This document shows positions 1-11,274 of a stretch of 64,000 bases of DNA, in pieces. The notes under the pieces are model-generated. The model made no database searches and was not told the DNA's origin. It saw nothing but the letters and a program-made list of their open reading frames with translations. Source of the stretch: Macrolepiota albuminosa (Eukaryota > Basidiomycota > Agaricomycetes > Agaricales > Agaricaceae); assembly GCA_027475525.1 (NCBI GenBank), contig JAMWFC010000101.1, positions 319,101 to 383,100 of the forward strand. Reading direction: 5' to 3'. Within the stretch, counting starts at the first letter, position 1; every line of letters starts with the position of its first letter. The position numbers and the translations under genes were made by a program.

Positions 1-276
1 ATTGAGGGGTTCATCCTCAGCATACAATCTCCAGAGGTGATACAAGAATTGGAGGAGACAGCAGCAAATATTGTAAGGAATACCCTAGCAAGTGATGAAT
101 TGACTGGGTTAGGCTGGTGAAAGGGGAAGAAATGGTAGACTGCTTGACTACTGGCAGACCTAGAAAACCAATCTGGAACATCTTCTTTAAGCAACCCCAT
201 CAATTACCTGGACAAATTACTTTGTACTCATTCAACACATAAGAGAGGCAAAGTTTGTGGACATGGACTGCAGCAG
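1..276. other. Unassigned left edge
   Basis: An open stretch of about 40 codons ends at a stop near 120. Its start is cut off by the window edge and I do not recognise it. No intact gene or structured element is visible up to about 276. Confidence 0.3.
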
Positions 277-1085
277 TGCAATACTCATAAACAAAAACTA
301 CCGACTCTACTGCTGTAAAGGCAACCTCTAGAGGCTGTGGCTCAGTCACACAGCTGGCAGAGGGAGATCCAAAGTGTATTAGAGTATGTACTGACAATGC
401 CAGACCAAAAATGAAAGCCTATATGACAGTAAGAAACACCTCAGTGTCTGTTGTGATGAGAGTAACAACTGAGTAGAATTATCATACCTATATGACAGTA
501 AGAAACTACGTAGGCATTATTAAACAAATCTATAATATGGTGCTTACTACCTCAGTGTCTGTTGTGATGAGAGTAACAACTGAGGTGGTAATTGCCATGT
601 CAATGCGTCATATTTATGAACCACATGATCATGAAGTCAAACTGAAATAATCCATACAGACTCAGTCTAATAGACAATATTATAATAACTACTCACATGG
701 CAGAGAAAATCCAAAGAGAACAAGTCCAGGGATTCTCTATGCCAGGTTGGACGCTTCTGGGGCCTCTGAAGCATGGGAAACAACTGTACAGTACAACAAA
801 ACCTTAAAAACTCAAAAATTGCCTACACAAACAATTGCACAAATAAGAGGCAAACTCTGGCAAACTCTGGCTTATGTAAGTGGTCTGAAAGCGGTGCTGA
901 GGGGCCCACACTTGTCTGAATAGTAGCTAAAGAACCAGAGCATCTCAAGAGCTGAGAATAGTACTAACAGATAGTGTTGAAAGAATAGAAACAGTAAAAT
1001 GAAATAATGTCAGAAGAAATAAGAGAATGAATGAAGGGAGAGGGAAGAGATAAGAAGTGAAGAAAGGAAGAAATGAGGAGTCCTC
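277..1085 (-). repeat. Dispersed repeat R3, left copy (inverted relative to 45.3-45.85 kb)
   Basis: Read on the minus strand, this stretch follows 45290-45850 through many shared short words, including the purine-rich tract near 1020-1085 and the segment around 730-790. The left copy has an extra block at about 395-668. The repeat is probably LTR or untranslated transposon sequence. I see no open frame with family features, and divergence is substantial. Confidence 0.55.
438..586 (+). repeat. 34-base direct repeat inside the R3-specific insertion
   Basis: A 34-base word starting CTCAGTGTCTGTTGTG and ending AACAACTGAG occurs twice, about 111 bases apart (near 440 and 551). Its ends are weakly complementary (CTCAGT against ACTGAG). 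It lies in the block absent from the right-hand R3 copy, so it may mark a small non-autonomous insertion. Confidence 0.5.
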
Positions 1086-2190
1086 TGACAACTGCTATCT
1101 CTGTAAGAAAGTGGACTACAACCCCACACATTATATCTATGCATTACTGGAGGGTTGGTTCGGAAATAAGACTGCAGGTAAAATTGAAGCAACAGTGGAA
1201 TTCACAACCTCAGGCTGAGGAGAAAAGATCTACCACAAAGACAAGAGCAGGGGTGAGCATCTATGCTGAGATCTGGAGGAGAGGTAGCCAGAACTCTGGC
1301 CTCAGTGGCAGTAGATGAGAACATAACTAGCTATACTGTTTAACTTACAATAATGCAATGATGAAACACATCTCCCAGTAAATAAGAAGCTACCTATAAA
1401 TACAATATTGACTGGTGAAAAGGTGCCTGAAAGGCTTAAAATGAGTCTATGGGGCACAGGTGGAGGCACTTGTAGTGCACAGAGCTGGGAATTGGAGGTG
1501 TGAAGGCGCAGGTCAGGGTTCCAGCAAAAAGCAAGATTGCAAATAGCAACTTCAAAGTGCTATGTAAGGTTGTAAAGTCCACTATTGATACAATCCCCCC
1601 CCACTTTGCTATCTGACAGAAGGCCCAAACAGGTTCTAAAAGCTAAGATGAATTTACTGGGCTCAAGGGCAACAGGTAATCTTAGTACAATCCCCCTCCT
1701 AGGCTGGGAGAAGTTCCAGACAGCATTGTATTTACAAAGGGCTGTGCTGTGCAGCACTTTTGCTGAAGTCAGAAGTACATGATACAGAAAACACTGCTTA
1801 ACACTAAACATCCTGACATAACTAGAACTGCAACACAACAATGAAAAGATCTAGACAGCAACAGTTACAGCCCCTTCTGAGTAGAAGAGGAACATAGCTC
1901 AACCATTAGCTGCACCAATGATGATGATCTGAGAGGGTTTGAGATGGGTGCAATACATCCAACACCTCTTTCAGAGGGGAAGGATTGTACTCAAACCAAG
2001 TGAATGGCCCAGCACTATCTATCCAACAACATCAGAGTATGCTGGTCACAATGAGCAGCAACCCACAATCAGACCAACTATAGCCTGAAGCATGAACTCA
2101 AATGAGCTCAACTCTAAATAGCACAGAACAATAGAAAGAACAATAAACTGACATGACCCCTCAAGAGAAAGATCATCAAACAATAACTCC
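1086..2190. other. No recognisable gene
   Basis: AT-rich, CpG-poor sequence with short open stretches on both strands (for example 1560-1841 minus) and no family motif. It lies directly upstream of the LINE endonuclease, so it may be the decayed LINE 5' region or ORF1, but no zinc-knuckle or RNA-binding motif is visible. Confidence 0.3.
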
Positions 2191-2228
2191 TTCCCAACCA
2201 ACTCAGCAGAGACAGAGAAAAATGAAGA

Positions 2229-3592
2229 GAAGAGCCATCAAAGTAGCCTCCCTGAACATGAAGAGGGGTGAGTCAGTGTTAATGAGAAATAAATGGTATG
2301 AAATCAACTAAATCATGAGGGAAAAGAAAATAGATGTCCTTGTGGTCCAGGAAACATACTTTGGAGAAGAACTGCAAATGGAATTGAATAATTTTTTTGA
2401 AAGACAAATACTCATTATGTCCAGCATAGACTCAGCCCAATCAGGGGTGAAAGGAGTTGCAATTATACTCAGGAAGCAATCTACAAAATAGAAGGAGGCT
2501 AAACTCACCAAAAAAATCTTAGGAAGGGCTATCCAGTTAGAAATGCCATGATGTAATGATAAAAAAATTAGATGTATTAATGTATATGCACCAAATGAGC
2601 CCCAGCAAAATGGTATCTTCTGGCAAGATCTCCAAACTGGTGGTCAAACTGAAAAAATGGTCCAAAGCCACAGATAATCATAAGTAACATGAATGTAGTC
2701 AAAGATGCACTGAACCAACTACCCATACACAAAGATCTCTCTCAAACTGTAATGGTACTAAAAGATCTAAAAACACAATTGAACCTAGTTGATAGCTGGT
2801 GGCAAGTGTACTCTATGAGTATCAATTTTATGTCCTATATGACTAGAAGAAATAGTTAGTCAAGGATAGACAGAATTTATATAAAAAGAGACCTGCTGAG
2901 ATATTTACATGACTGGGAAATAAAGCATATAGGTGTAAACACTGACTACCTCATAGTGTTCACAATAATACTAAACCCAGAACAATCCCAACTGGGGCCA
3001 GATAGATACATGATGCCTATAAACCTAATCAAAAATGAGAAACTAATGAATGAACTGAAGAAAATAGGCCTGAAGTACAAGAATAAATAGAAGAAAGCCA
3101 GCATAGTTAGATCACAGGCAAACAACCTGCAGACAGTACATAAACTCTTTAAGAATGATATTGTGCACACAATCTGGAAATACTCAAAAAAAACCTTGCT
3201 AAAAATAATATGAGAAATAAAAGCATTGGAAAATAACTGAAGTAAAATCCAGAATGACCCAAGCCTTGATGAGAATACAAAGAGTGCCAAAGCAGCCTTT
3301 CTAGACAACAGAATCATGCAGCTAGAGAAACTGAGATTTGGGAGAGGCAGAGACACAGTAGCTACAAACTATGCAATATATGGTGAAACTCTAATGAAAC
3401 CATGAATTAATATGAATAAAAAAGCTAAGCCTAAAGATGTAATAGTGGCCCTGCAAAGACCAGCCAGTAAAGAAGGAGGCCTGGAGAGGAGCTTCAGAAA
3501 AATAGCAAATATATCAAAAAACTTCCACAAAAGTCTGCAAAATAAGGACACTCCCATAGACTTAGGCCTACATGGATTTCAGATGGAAAAAG
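2229..3592 (+). pseudogene. LINE endonuclease domain remnant
   Basis: The frame opens with IKVASLNMKRG, the first conserved strand of LINE endonucleases (endonuclease/exonuclease/phosphatase fold). It continues with a VVQETYFG motif carrying the catalytic Glu, a region around SIDSAQSG and then INVYAPNEP. The later catalytic Asp/His segments are disrupted by stops and shifts. From about 3130 to 3590 a readable linker follows (KAAFLDNRIMQLEKLRFGRG, then VIVALQRP). In a working element this nuclease nicks the target for reverse transcription. It is a clear pseudogene. Confidence 0.75.
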
Positions 3593-4277
3593 TGTCATGA
3601 CCCCTCTCTGAAACCCATTCTAAGATACCCTCAGCAGCTTTCCCTGGAATTCTTTACCCACCTCCATCGACAGCCACCATCACAACTACTGACACTGCCA
3701 TCACATGCACCTTTGACAGCCCTCATATCACGGGACCCTGGACTCACCCACCTCACAATCACTGCTCAGATCATGCCAATCATCCTGGCTATCACCTATC
3801 ATGCATCAAGTCACCCTTCTACATTGATCAATTGCATGCTCTACATATGCAATTTCTGGTATATAGTTTTCTCTCTGCCCACTGCCACTCATTCATTTCT
3901 AGGAACCATTTTAGACATCCTGAGACATTTTCAGACTCCTTACCTTATTTTACCTTAGTCTTGATATTACACTTATTATTTGTGTGCTCCTTTGAATGAC
4001 TAGTACACATTGACTGGCATACTTGATTGGCACACATATTTTTGAGATTGGTACACATTTCATGACTTAAGTTTACTAACTCTGGTCTCATCTTAGAACC
4101 CCTGGTTCTTGACTTGACCTTAACTCCAAACCCTCTTTAACTTCTTCAATCTTCAGACTAAGTTCCTGACTCTGGATATTCCCTGTTTTGCATCTTGAAT
4201 CTCAGAGCATGGTCTGGAGCTCCAGACATCTGAGTACATGTAGATCAAGTCCACCTTATAAGAGCATTGCTTTCCTG
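3593..4277 (+). mobile_element. Solo LTR (family LTR_B) with 5-bp target duplication
   Basis: The repeat starts TGTCATGACC and interrupts the LINE linker. The five bases AAAAG occur directly before it (3588-3592) and directly after it (4278-4282), as an LTR retroelement integrase would leave. Skipping it makes the LINE reading continuous from the DFRWK segment into AEPDRKSS. Related sequence lies at 44531-45290 (minus) and 47276-47476 (plus). Its 3' terminal bases (CCTG) depart from the usual CA. Confidence 0.65.
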
Positions 4278-4302
4278 AAAAGCCTCTAAATCAGCAGAAC
4301 CT

Positions 4303-4551
4303 GATAGGAAGTCCTCAAAAACCTAACAAAAAAGGTTGACAAAATGCAGCTAGAAGCTCTGAAAGGCTCACTCACTAAAAGTGAGGTTGAGAAAGCCATG
4401 AAGTCCCTCTCAAGCAGCAGGGCAGCAGAATTAAATAGTATTTTGCAGGAAATCTGGAAAAAATTAAATGATAGATTTGAAGAAATAGAGAAAGAGGGCT
4501 AAGAGGGCTTTAACATCATAGAAGCACTGACATACATCTTCAATGACATAG
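4303..4551 (+). pseudogene. LINE linker and N-terminal reverse transcriptase remnant
   Basis: The plus-strand reading gives LTKSEVEKAMKSL, then a SRAAELNSI segment, IWKKLNDRF and IEALTYIFNDI. This is the part of Tad-type LINEs before the RT fingers, where relatives have a Gly-Lys-Ala-Ala-Gly-x-Asp-Gly motif. It breaks off exactly at the start of the LTR_A repeat and resumes beyond it with EVDPELNFAEEW. Confidence 0.7.
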
Positions 4552-5597
4552 TGGTAATAGGCTTCTACTCAGGCTGATGGCATCAAGGGACACTACAGGC
4601 CTATCAACACTTGACATACTGGAGACTCTAGTAACCTTCTTAGATACAGAACATTTCTGGCTTTGACACTCCATTACAAGCTTTACTTATTAGTCTTGAC
4701 CACCATTTATCAGTTCTTCAGCACACACTATCCATTGACTTCAAACATTTAAAAGGCTTAGAACTCATAGCACTAGCACAATGACGGAGAGGTAACTCTG
4801 ACCAAACTCTGATTAATTTTAAAAGAGGTTAGCATTAGGTGCTGCTATTTGTCAAGGCACCCTCAATCAGAAGTATAAAGAATCAATGATGACAGAACAG
4901 GATATACTCAAGCCTGACATTTCAACCTATCAGAAAATGATACAATGTTTAGCACTAACATTAGCGCTCATGGCATCCGTCAAGAATTTTCTGACTATAC
5001 TCTAGAGTGGCCTGACCAATCAGATTTACATTAAAAAGTGAGCAGACTTGTATAATTCTAAGTAGTTTTAGAGTTGCCATAGCCAATAGGTTGTAATGCT
5101 ATTAGTCACCATCATTCATATGCTGCAGATTGCCATTGACAGGTTGCCATTAGCTGTAACTACAAGAGGTGCTAATTGGTAGCACTGCAAATAGACTTAT
5201 CTTGAAAATACAGTAGCACATAATATAAAAAATAGCTACTTCACATGTATATAACAATAAATCATAACTTATTGAGCATCTAGTTATACTTAGCATTTAA
5301 ATTACACTAGCTTAACCTGACTTTGTCACTAAGTTGAGCACTAGCCTCATCTTTAACCTGTGGGCACATTGTGTTGTGCTATTCTTTCTCTTTCCAATAT
5401 CTTTGTCTATGCTACAGCACTTACAGTTTGCTAGATAGCATCCAAGGCACTATTATTTAGCATATTGTCTTATTACATTTGTTTGAGCACACTGGGACTC
5501 TGTCAGGACTCCTAACACACTATGCATGCTAGGCACTGGAGATGGCATTGTATTGCATAATATCTAGCACACTGAATTACAGTTGACATCATCAGCA
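4552..5597 (-). repeat. LTR-like repeat (family LTR_A), copy 1
   Basis: About 1.05 kb, inserted in the LINE between two parts of its RT. On the minus strand it starts TGCTGATGATG and ends ATTACCA, and it is alignable over its length with 19945-21017 on the plus strand. TG..CA ends with a short terminal inversion fit an LTR. The flanking bases (CATAG and GTAAA) do not form a clean target duplication. No coding potential. Confidence 0.6.
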
Positions 5598-6244
5598 GTA
5601 AATGAAGTGGATCCAGAGCTGAACTTTGCTGAAGAGTGGCTGTGCTCTATATACAAGAAAGGAAACCACAAAAATATTGGAAACTACAGACTGATCACAG
5701 ACTATAAGGTATTTACAAAAGCCTTGTCTATGAGAATAAGTAAAGTAACTCCAGACATAATACATAGAGATCAAGCTGGATTTATGACAGAGTGACAGAT
5801 AAATGACCAAACCAGAGCTGGCACATCTGATAATCAGAAGGTGCAATAAGAAATAGAAGAATGAGATGATAGTTTGCCTCAATCAAGAGAAGATATACAA
5901 TAGGATACTGCATTCATTCCTGTGGAAATCACTCTACAAATTTGGATTCTCAGAAGAATTGGTAGCAACAATTAAAGTGCTATACAAAGGTGCTATTGTT
6001 CAATATATCAATTAAATCTCTAGTGCAAATACTAAGAAACTCGGACCTAAAAGGATTCAAACTGAAGAGAGAGGCTGAAAGACAGATTGGGACACTATTT
6101 GTAAATAATACAATGATATATTTGTCAGAAGAGAACAGCTTTCAAGCTTTAGAAAAGATACTAAAAACATGGTGCAAAGCCTCAGAAGCAAAATTTAATA
6201 TATTCAAGATGGTAATTGTGCTAATAGGTACAATAGAACATTAA
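5598..6244 (+). pseudogene. LINE reverse transcriptase core remnant
   Basis: Residues read NFAEEWLCSIYKKG, then a GNYRLI segment, DYKVFTKALSMRI and DIIHRDQAGF, which are RT fingers motifs of Tad/CR1-like LINEs. After a broken stretch comes SLVQILRNSDLKGFKL, then LFVNNTMIYL, the position of the catalytic FADD box. Here both Asp are replaced by Asn, so polymerase activity is lost. The frame stops after VLIGTIEH where the KDZ element begins. Confidence 0.78.
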
Positions 6245-6246
6245 AC

Positions 6247-6582
6247 CCACCTATAGCTACCACCTATCTTGCCTAATTAGACGAGTCATTTGATCCATAT
6301 GTCATGCCTAATTGAAGGTGATTCATCTTATTCTCCCTTCCTGCAATAATACACTTGTTATTCCATGACTTGTTTTTGAGTATGCTCATTGGTTATAGCC
6401 AGGGCCATTGCCAATGCCATCAGGCACGTTCCCCATGACCACCGGCAACATCATCTCATTGGGTATTGATCATACATGTTTGGAGATCATGTCGGCTGTT
6501 GATCCCTGCCTCCCGCTCATTGTTGGACACAATGAGCTCACATTTATGCGCAAAATCCATCAGAACATCCCAGAAAAATGGG
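6247..6582 (+). repeat. KDZ left terminal inverted repeat
   Basis: Starts CCACCTATAGCTACCACC and runs to the GAAAAATGGG word. The reverse complement of 14224-14558 matches it with scattered, mostly transition, differences and no large gaps by eye. The long conserved repeat defines the element edge at the LINE stop near 6243. Confidence 0.85.
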
Positions 6583-6655
6583 AACTGGTAATATATAATA
6601 TATATAACATGATCATAATATAGTACAGATAATATAAGCACAGAGAAGGCCTCAA

Positions 6656-6844
6656 TCAAACATCTGATAAAACCTGAATCAACTTATGTATCTGTTCAGC
6701 CAGCACAGCATCATCGTCATCGCCGTCATCATCATCGTCGTTGTCACCGTCATCATTGTAATTGTCGTTGTTGTCATCATTGTCATCGTCGCCATTGTTG
6801 TCATTGTTGCTACCATCATTGCCCTCAGCCTCATCTACCTCCAT
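6656..6844 (-). repeat. Asp/Asn-rich triplet tract at the transposase C terminus
   Basis: On the minus strand about 45 codons are almost only Asp and Asn (GAT, GAC, AAT, AAC), from imperfect CAT/CGT triplets on the plus strand at 6708-6800. It follows the C-terminal helices of the KDZ transposase in frame, so it is read as an acidic tail. Confidence 0.7.
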
Positions 6845-6944
6845 GTCCTCTTCACTTCTTATATGAGGCCATTGTTGTCATTGTTGCTACCATCATTGCC
6901 CTCAGCCTCATCTACCTCCATGTCCTCTTCACTTCTTATATGAG
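6791..6944. repeat. 77-bp direct duplication 1
   Basis: Two adjacent identical 77-base copies (starts 6791 and 6868). They fall in the acidic tail of the KDZ transposase and give a repeated VDEAEGNDGSN segment in shifted frames. Confidence 0.9.
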
Positions 6945-7878
6945 GCTCAACTCGGATGCCGGAGACAAGAGACCCTGAGAAGCCAGGATGAGATGCTAGT
7001 TTCTGAAGGCGCTGCATATGAAGGATGTTGAATTGATGTAGACGTTGCCGCTGCAAGACAATCTGATGGGCAATAGTGCTGTCCTTTGTCGCAATTGTTT
7101 TCTCTTGCTCTTGCAAATAAGCCTCTTTATCCTGCATATACGTTACAAGTCGTCAAATTTCCACGTTCAATCGGTCAATTTCCTCCCTCGCACGCTGGAT
7201 TTTATAATACTCATCCATCATGATTCGAGCAGCAGGTGCCGCCCAAGGACGTTCACGCACATCTTCACGTGTGTCTGATAACAGATCAAAGTCAGCAAGA
7301 AATGCATATTCAACCACAAGGTCCCATGAAAGCTCAGGGCGTGGTGGGGAAAGTGCGCGAGCAGCCAAGTTGTACTTGTCAAGTGCATTTTGCACAGCCT
7401 GTGATCTTGCCTTGAGGGCCTTGCCAATGTGTTTACGCAACTTATACCCTGTTCATCACCAATGTTGGTCTCATAATTTGAATCATAAAATGTTTGGACA
7501 CACCTATTTGAGACATATTCATTTTCGATAACTCAAACATCCTTGAAACCACTAATTCCTCCAAATGATCAAGACATCGCTGATAGCGACACTTAGCTGC
7601 CATCTCTGCTGCTACCCTCCACTCAGGGTTTGCTCGCATCTATCATGTTGTGACACCAAGTTTTATTTCGAGGCTCTGTACAACTTTGAGGTCTTTCTCA
7701 TGGATTTCCAGAGCATGGTGGCGCTCTGTCTCGATTGACTGTGTATAGTCCCATGCATTGTGATTTTCAGGGGTGATCACAAGCCATTTTGCTTGTGCGT
7801 CGTCCAATGCTTTCCTGAATCAGATGTTAGAGCTGCTCATGATAGAAGGAAGATGTGACAAACTGGCTTGCCTCAAGA

Positions 7879-8032
7879 TTCACTAGCTTTTGGTAGTATT
7901 CCATTTGTAATGTCTCTTGTAATGGCTCCCGAGATAGTCCTTGAAGATATGCCTTTTCACTAGCTTTTGGTAGTATTCCATTTGTAATGTCTCTTGTAAT
8001 GGCTCCCGAGATAGTCCTTGAAGATATGCCTT
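7879..8032. repeat. 77-bp direct duplication 2
   Basis: Copies start at 7879 and 7956 and are identical. The KAYLQGLSREP region of the KDZ transposase is read twice, the second time out of frame. Confidence 0.9.
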
Positions 8033-8576
8033 TTCTTCCACCAGCCATTGCTTAAATGTGTCAAAACCCACCATGCCCTGATCCCTCATCTGCTTCTACA
8101 ATGCAGGCAAGCCATTAATTAATCGAATCACCTGGTAGTAGTTATTAACAAGGAAAGTGCCTATGAAACAAATCAGTTGCAAAAGAAGAATAGTGGGAAA
8201 GGAACACACTGAGGTTTGCATAGCTCTCCTGTCTATCTATATGCTTGATGTATTCCTGAATACTCTGCTTGCGATGGAAAATCCCTGCATATCGTACGGA
8301 TGAGGCCAAGGCATTGGACTTTGAGAAAAAGCGTTCACACCCCTTAAGATCTTCAAGGCCCAGCCCTTCGACATACTTCGCAAAGAATGAAAGCTGGCAT
8401 CGTCGATTATGAGCATGCCCATGAAAGCTGCCCACGAGTGACCTATATTGGAGTTTATGAGCGTGTGGTCCAAGGGAGCTGTTGGCCACCGTTGTGCTAA
8501 ACTTGCAGCCAATGTCATAACCAACACCGATACAAATGCCAAACACATCTAAAAGTTCGTTGACTACTGCCAAGGG

Positions 8577-8730
8577 ATATTTGGCACTTTTGGCAAGGTG
8601 TCAGATAAGGATACAGTGAATAAATGAGAATAGATACACACAGCTCACCGCTCATATTTGGCACTTTTGGCAAGGTGTCAGATAAGGATACAGTGAATAA
8701 ATGAGAATAGATACACACAGCTCACCGCTC
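8577..8730. repeat. 77-bp direct duplication 3
   Basis: Copies start at 8577 and 8654. The unit covers the short intron just before the KYPLAVVNELLDV part of the KDZ transposase, so the intron and its 3' exon edge appear twice. Confidence 0.9.
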
Positions 8731-10114
8731 TGAACCATGTCGGCAATTAATAAAACAAAACCATGTCGACAGAGGGCAAGGAAGACCCCAGTCTCATTGA
8801 ATATCCCCCACATGCATGCAGTCAACTCATCAATCATGTTTAACCGTTCTCCACAAGGGTTGGACTCTGAGCCCTCTGCACCATCTTCCTATGCCAGCAG
8901 TTAGTATGAATGAATCAAAGAAAATTAATAACTCACGGAATCTTTTCCGATTGGCAACATCTCTTGAAGCACACCTTTTGCCCATTCATCTACCGTCTCT
9001 CAACTGAGATAATAGTCACCATCTACTTCACGTCCATCCCGCAGCTCCTTTGTTATCCCTGGTGTCAACTCTCCATTTTCATCTTCTATTGCTGCCTCAC
9101 GACGGATCACACGCTTGAGAGAATCGTTGCCATCCATAGTCACCAGCATTTCAAAGATCATTTCCTTCTCTCCTTCCAGCTTGTAGGTACAAGGAGGGCA
9201 TGCATGACGAAGCCTCCACTTTGGTGTGTTGCGTTTGAGGGCAGCCTGTACACGCTTCTCAGTTTCAGCACATATAGAAAGGTAGACATCATATGCGATA
9301 GAGAATTGTCTGCTGAGATACGGCTTAAAAGATATGCCATGTAAGTCACACAGGCTTTTAACAAAGGGCTGGATCGCAAGGTGGGGGCATCGTAAGTGTG
9401 TAGTGCAGAAGAGTTCAACGGCACGTATAGAGAATGCAATGTTTGGATGATATGGTGCTGAAGCAATAAGGCCACGTTCAATTAATGAGGCAGCATAGGC
9501 ACGTCAAAAAGATAAGTCTCTTGGCTCAACATTAGCCAATGTTGCAATACGAGGTGATTATATGATTCACCAAAAAGATCAACGATTTTGATGCTCTTTG
9601 TCTCCTGGACTACTGCATCTTGACTCAAGGGAGCAGCAAGTCCCTTCCCTGACACACCCCACAGCTCAGTCCACCTCAGATATGCATTGACCATTTTGTT
9701 TAGTTGCGTTGCAAAACCAAGGTTCCAGCGAACAATTGCATCCCGACAGGCACAATATTCTCTTCGTTTTCTTCATGGCCAAAGCTCCTCTTCCAGCAGC
9801 TCCTGAAACTCACTGCCAGCATGGCTCAGGTTGATTTCATCTTGGCCATCAAAGACTGCATCGACATCAACCCAGTGTCCATCGCTGTTGTTGTCATGGC
9901 CATCTGGCATGTCACGGATCTCATCAAGTACATGTTGCCTTTCTTTATCTTGAGCTGAGTTCATAATAAGTTTGTCATGCACTCTATACCGTTTTTGTAG
10001 ACTCACCTTGTTGATGTTCTCAAACTGCCTTCTTCTGGCATGCACAAAAGGCACGTATACCAGGCCGATTGAAAGTTTGGACAGCTGTTGTATGCGCTGA
10101 GCCTTCACCAACAA

Positions 10115-10435
10115 TTTTAAACTTACCCTTGCTAGATTTCCGCCGACAAAGCATTGGATAATGGCCAGCGCAGAGTCAAGAAACAGTTTATGTTTGAGGC
10201 ATTCAAATATTCAACCTCTGATCATTCGCTTACTTAGCCTTAACAAATTCAAGTATTAGTGAGTCCTTGCCTACAGACTTCTGAACACTGCCTCTCTCTC
10301 TATGCAGTGCTCTTGGTTTCTTCAGGTCTCACCCCTGGGACCAAGGAAACAAGTGCACTGCAGAGTGGGAGTTAGTGAACAGCTAAAATGTTGCTTCTTG
10401 TTCCATACTGATTGATCTGTAGGGTCAACTACATC
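10115..10435. other. Spacer between divergent KDZ genes
   Basis: About 300 bases separate the divergent transposase and dioxygenase remnants. A shared bidirectional promoter region or the missing 5' exons of either gene would lie here. I see no clear TATA motif and no long open frame. Confidence 0.4.
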
Positions 10436-11150
10436 ATATGCACTCATACAAAGACGAGGTTCACCACCGTCATGGGACATATCCCCTGCTGAACGTTGGC
10501 ATCACGCATGGGAAGGGGACAACGAAGCCAATAAATGCCGTTAGTTGTGGACATACTGTGTTAGCAAATTGCCTTCTTGAGGATGAAAACATTCAATGCC
10601 TAGCAAGTTTTGCAAGCGGTATGTTTACATTGTGTTATCTTATGAGCATGAGCTTAGACCTTCTTTAGCTAGCTTTCAAGGGTAGGCCCCTAACATGTTC
10701 CGGTACTATCAGAAACATCTCAACGCTCTTAGTGTGCAGATGCCGACACTTCGCAAAATCTTTTCTCAAAGCATTTACCCCTCAGCGACTTTCAATTTTG
10801 GCCCTGGCGTTTGGACTTACCGTCATCGAGATGTTATGAACTGCACCTTTGGGTGGTGCAGCATTGAAGCTCTGGGACATTTTGACTCCACAAAAGGCGG
10901 TCATCTAATCTTGTGGGATCTTGACATGGTCGTGGAGTTTCCTGTGGGAGCTCTCATCAATATTCCTGTTCAAGCAGATGAATGCTGTGCATCATTTACG
11001 CAGTACTGCACAGATGGACTATTTTGATTTGTCGACTGCAGTTATTGAACAGAGAAAGAGTTTGAGTTGGCAGACCCTGAGGGATATCAGAAAATGTGTC
11101 AGGCAAAGTCTCCATGGTGGGAAATGGGCCTTAGTCTATTGAGTAAACTT
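10436..11150 (+). pseudogene. TET/JBP-family 2-oxoglutarate/Fe(II) dioxygenase remnant
   Basis: The reading starts HHRHGTYPLLNVGITHGKG, then a GGYT-like segment and LASFAS. A 50-base intron follows (10619-10668), then MFRYYQKHLNAL, a FNFGPGVWTYRHRDVMN segment with the metal-binding His-x-Asp (His 10824-10826, Asp 10830-10832), FGWCSIEALG, KGGHLILWDL, EFPVGALI and SFTQYCTDGLF. A C-terminal part in the same frame ends near KSPWWEMGLSLL. Family members oxidise 5-methylcytosine or thymine in DNA. Between EFPVGALI and NIPVQ about ten residues are missing compared with relatives, which removes the distal iron-binding His. In-frame stops: TAG at 10683-10685 (Trp expected), TGA after GLF at about 11026 (Arg expected) and another TGA about 10 codons later. 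It is not functional here. Confidence 0.82.
10619..10668 (+). other. Intron in the TET/JBP gene
   Basis: GTATGT donor after the LASFAS codons, TTTAG acceptor before the SFQG segment, 50 bases long. Splicing keeps the reading frame across a split codon, as in relatives with a continuous ASAxF segment. Confidence 0.65.
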
Positions 11151-11274
11151 CAAGATTTCAAGAGACTGGTTAACATTATTTAGTCTGACATTGTAGAAAA
11201 CTCTGAAAAATCTTAGGACTTCATGTCAAACAATGGGAAGAAAATTTATTCAGCAGAACTAGCTATCACTAACG
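11150..11274. other. Spacer inside the KDZ element
   Basis: A short convergent spacer between the dioxygenase and the minus-strand viroplasmin-like ORF. No features seen. Confidence 0.3.

Larger units (their letters stand above)
6656..10114 (-). pseudogene. KDZ transposase, broken into several frames
   Basis: Read from right to left the pieces give a full KDZ transposase. Near 9690-9480: the N-terminal region with VDLFGESYNH. Near 9480-9150: a SIQPFV-type segment and the KDZ cysteine cluster HACPPCTYKLEGE, then TMDGNDSLKRV. Near 8840-8740: FNETGVFLALCRHGF. At 8573-8145: the core YDIGCKF, GSFHGHAHNRRCQLSF, GLEDLKGCER and SKSNALASS, holding the RNase H-fold catalytic residues. At 8089-7000: the helical C-terminal part (YLQGLSREP, LADFDLLSDT). 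The acidic tail follows. At least one short intron (GTGTGT..AAAG) lies at the 8577 duplication. Frameshifts and three 77-base duplications leave no intact frame. The enzyme would cut and join the terminal repeats. Confidence 0.82.

Noticed and set aside
6686..6943. Plus-strand ORF rich in Val/Ile that looks like a multi-span membrane protein
   Set aside because: It is the antisense of the Asp/Asn-rich tail of the KDZ transposase; hydrophobic codons (GTC, ATC, ATT) are simply complements of Asp/Asn codons.
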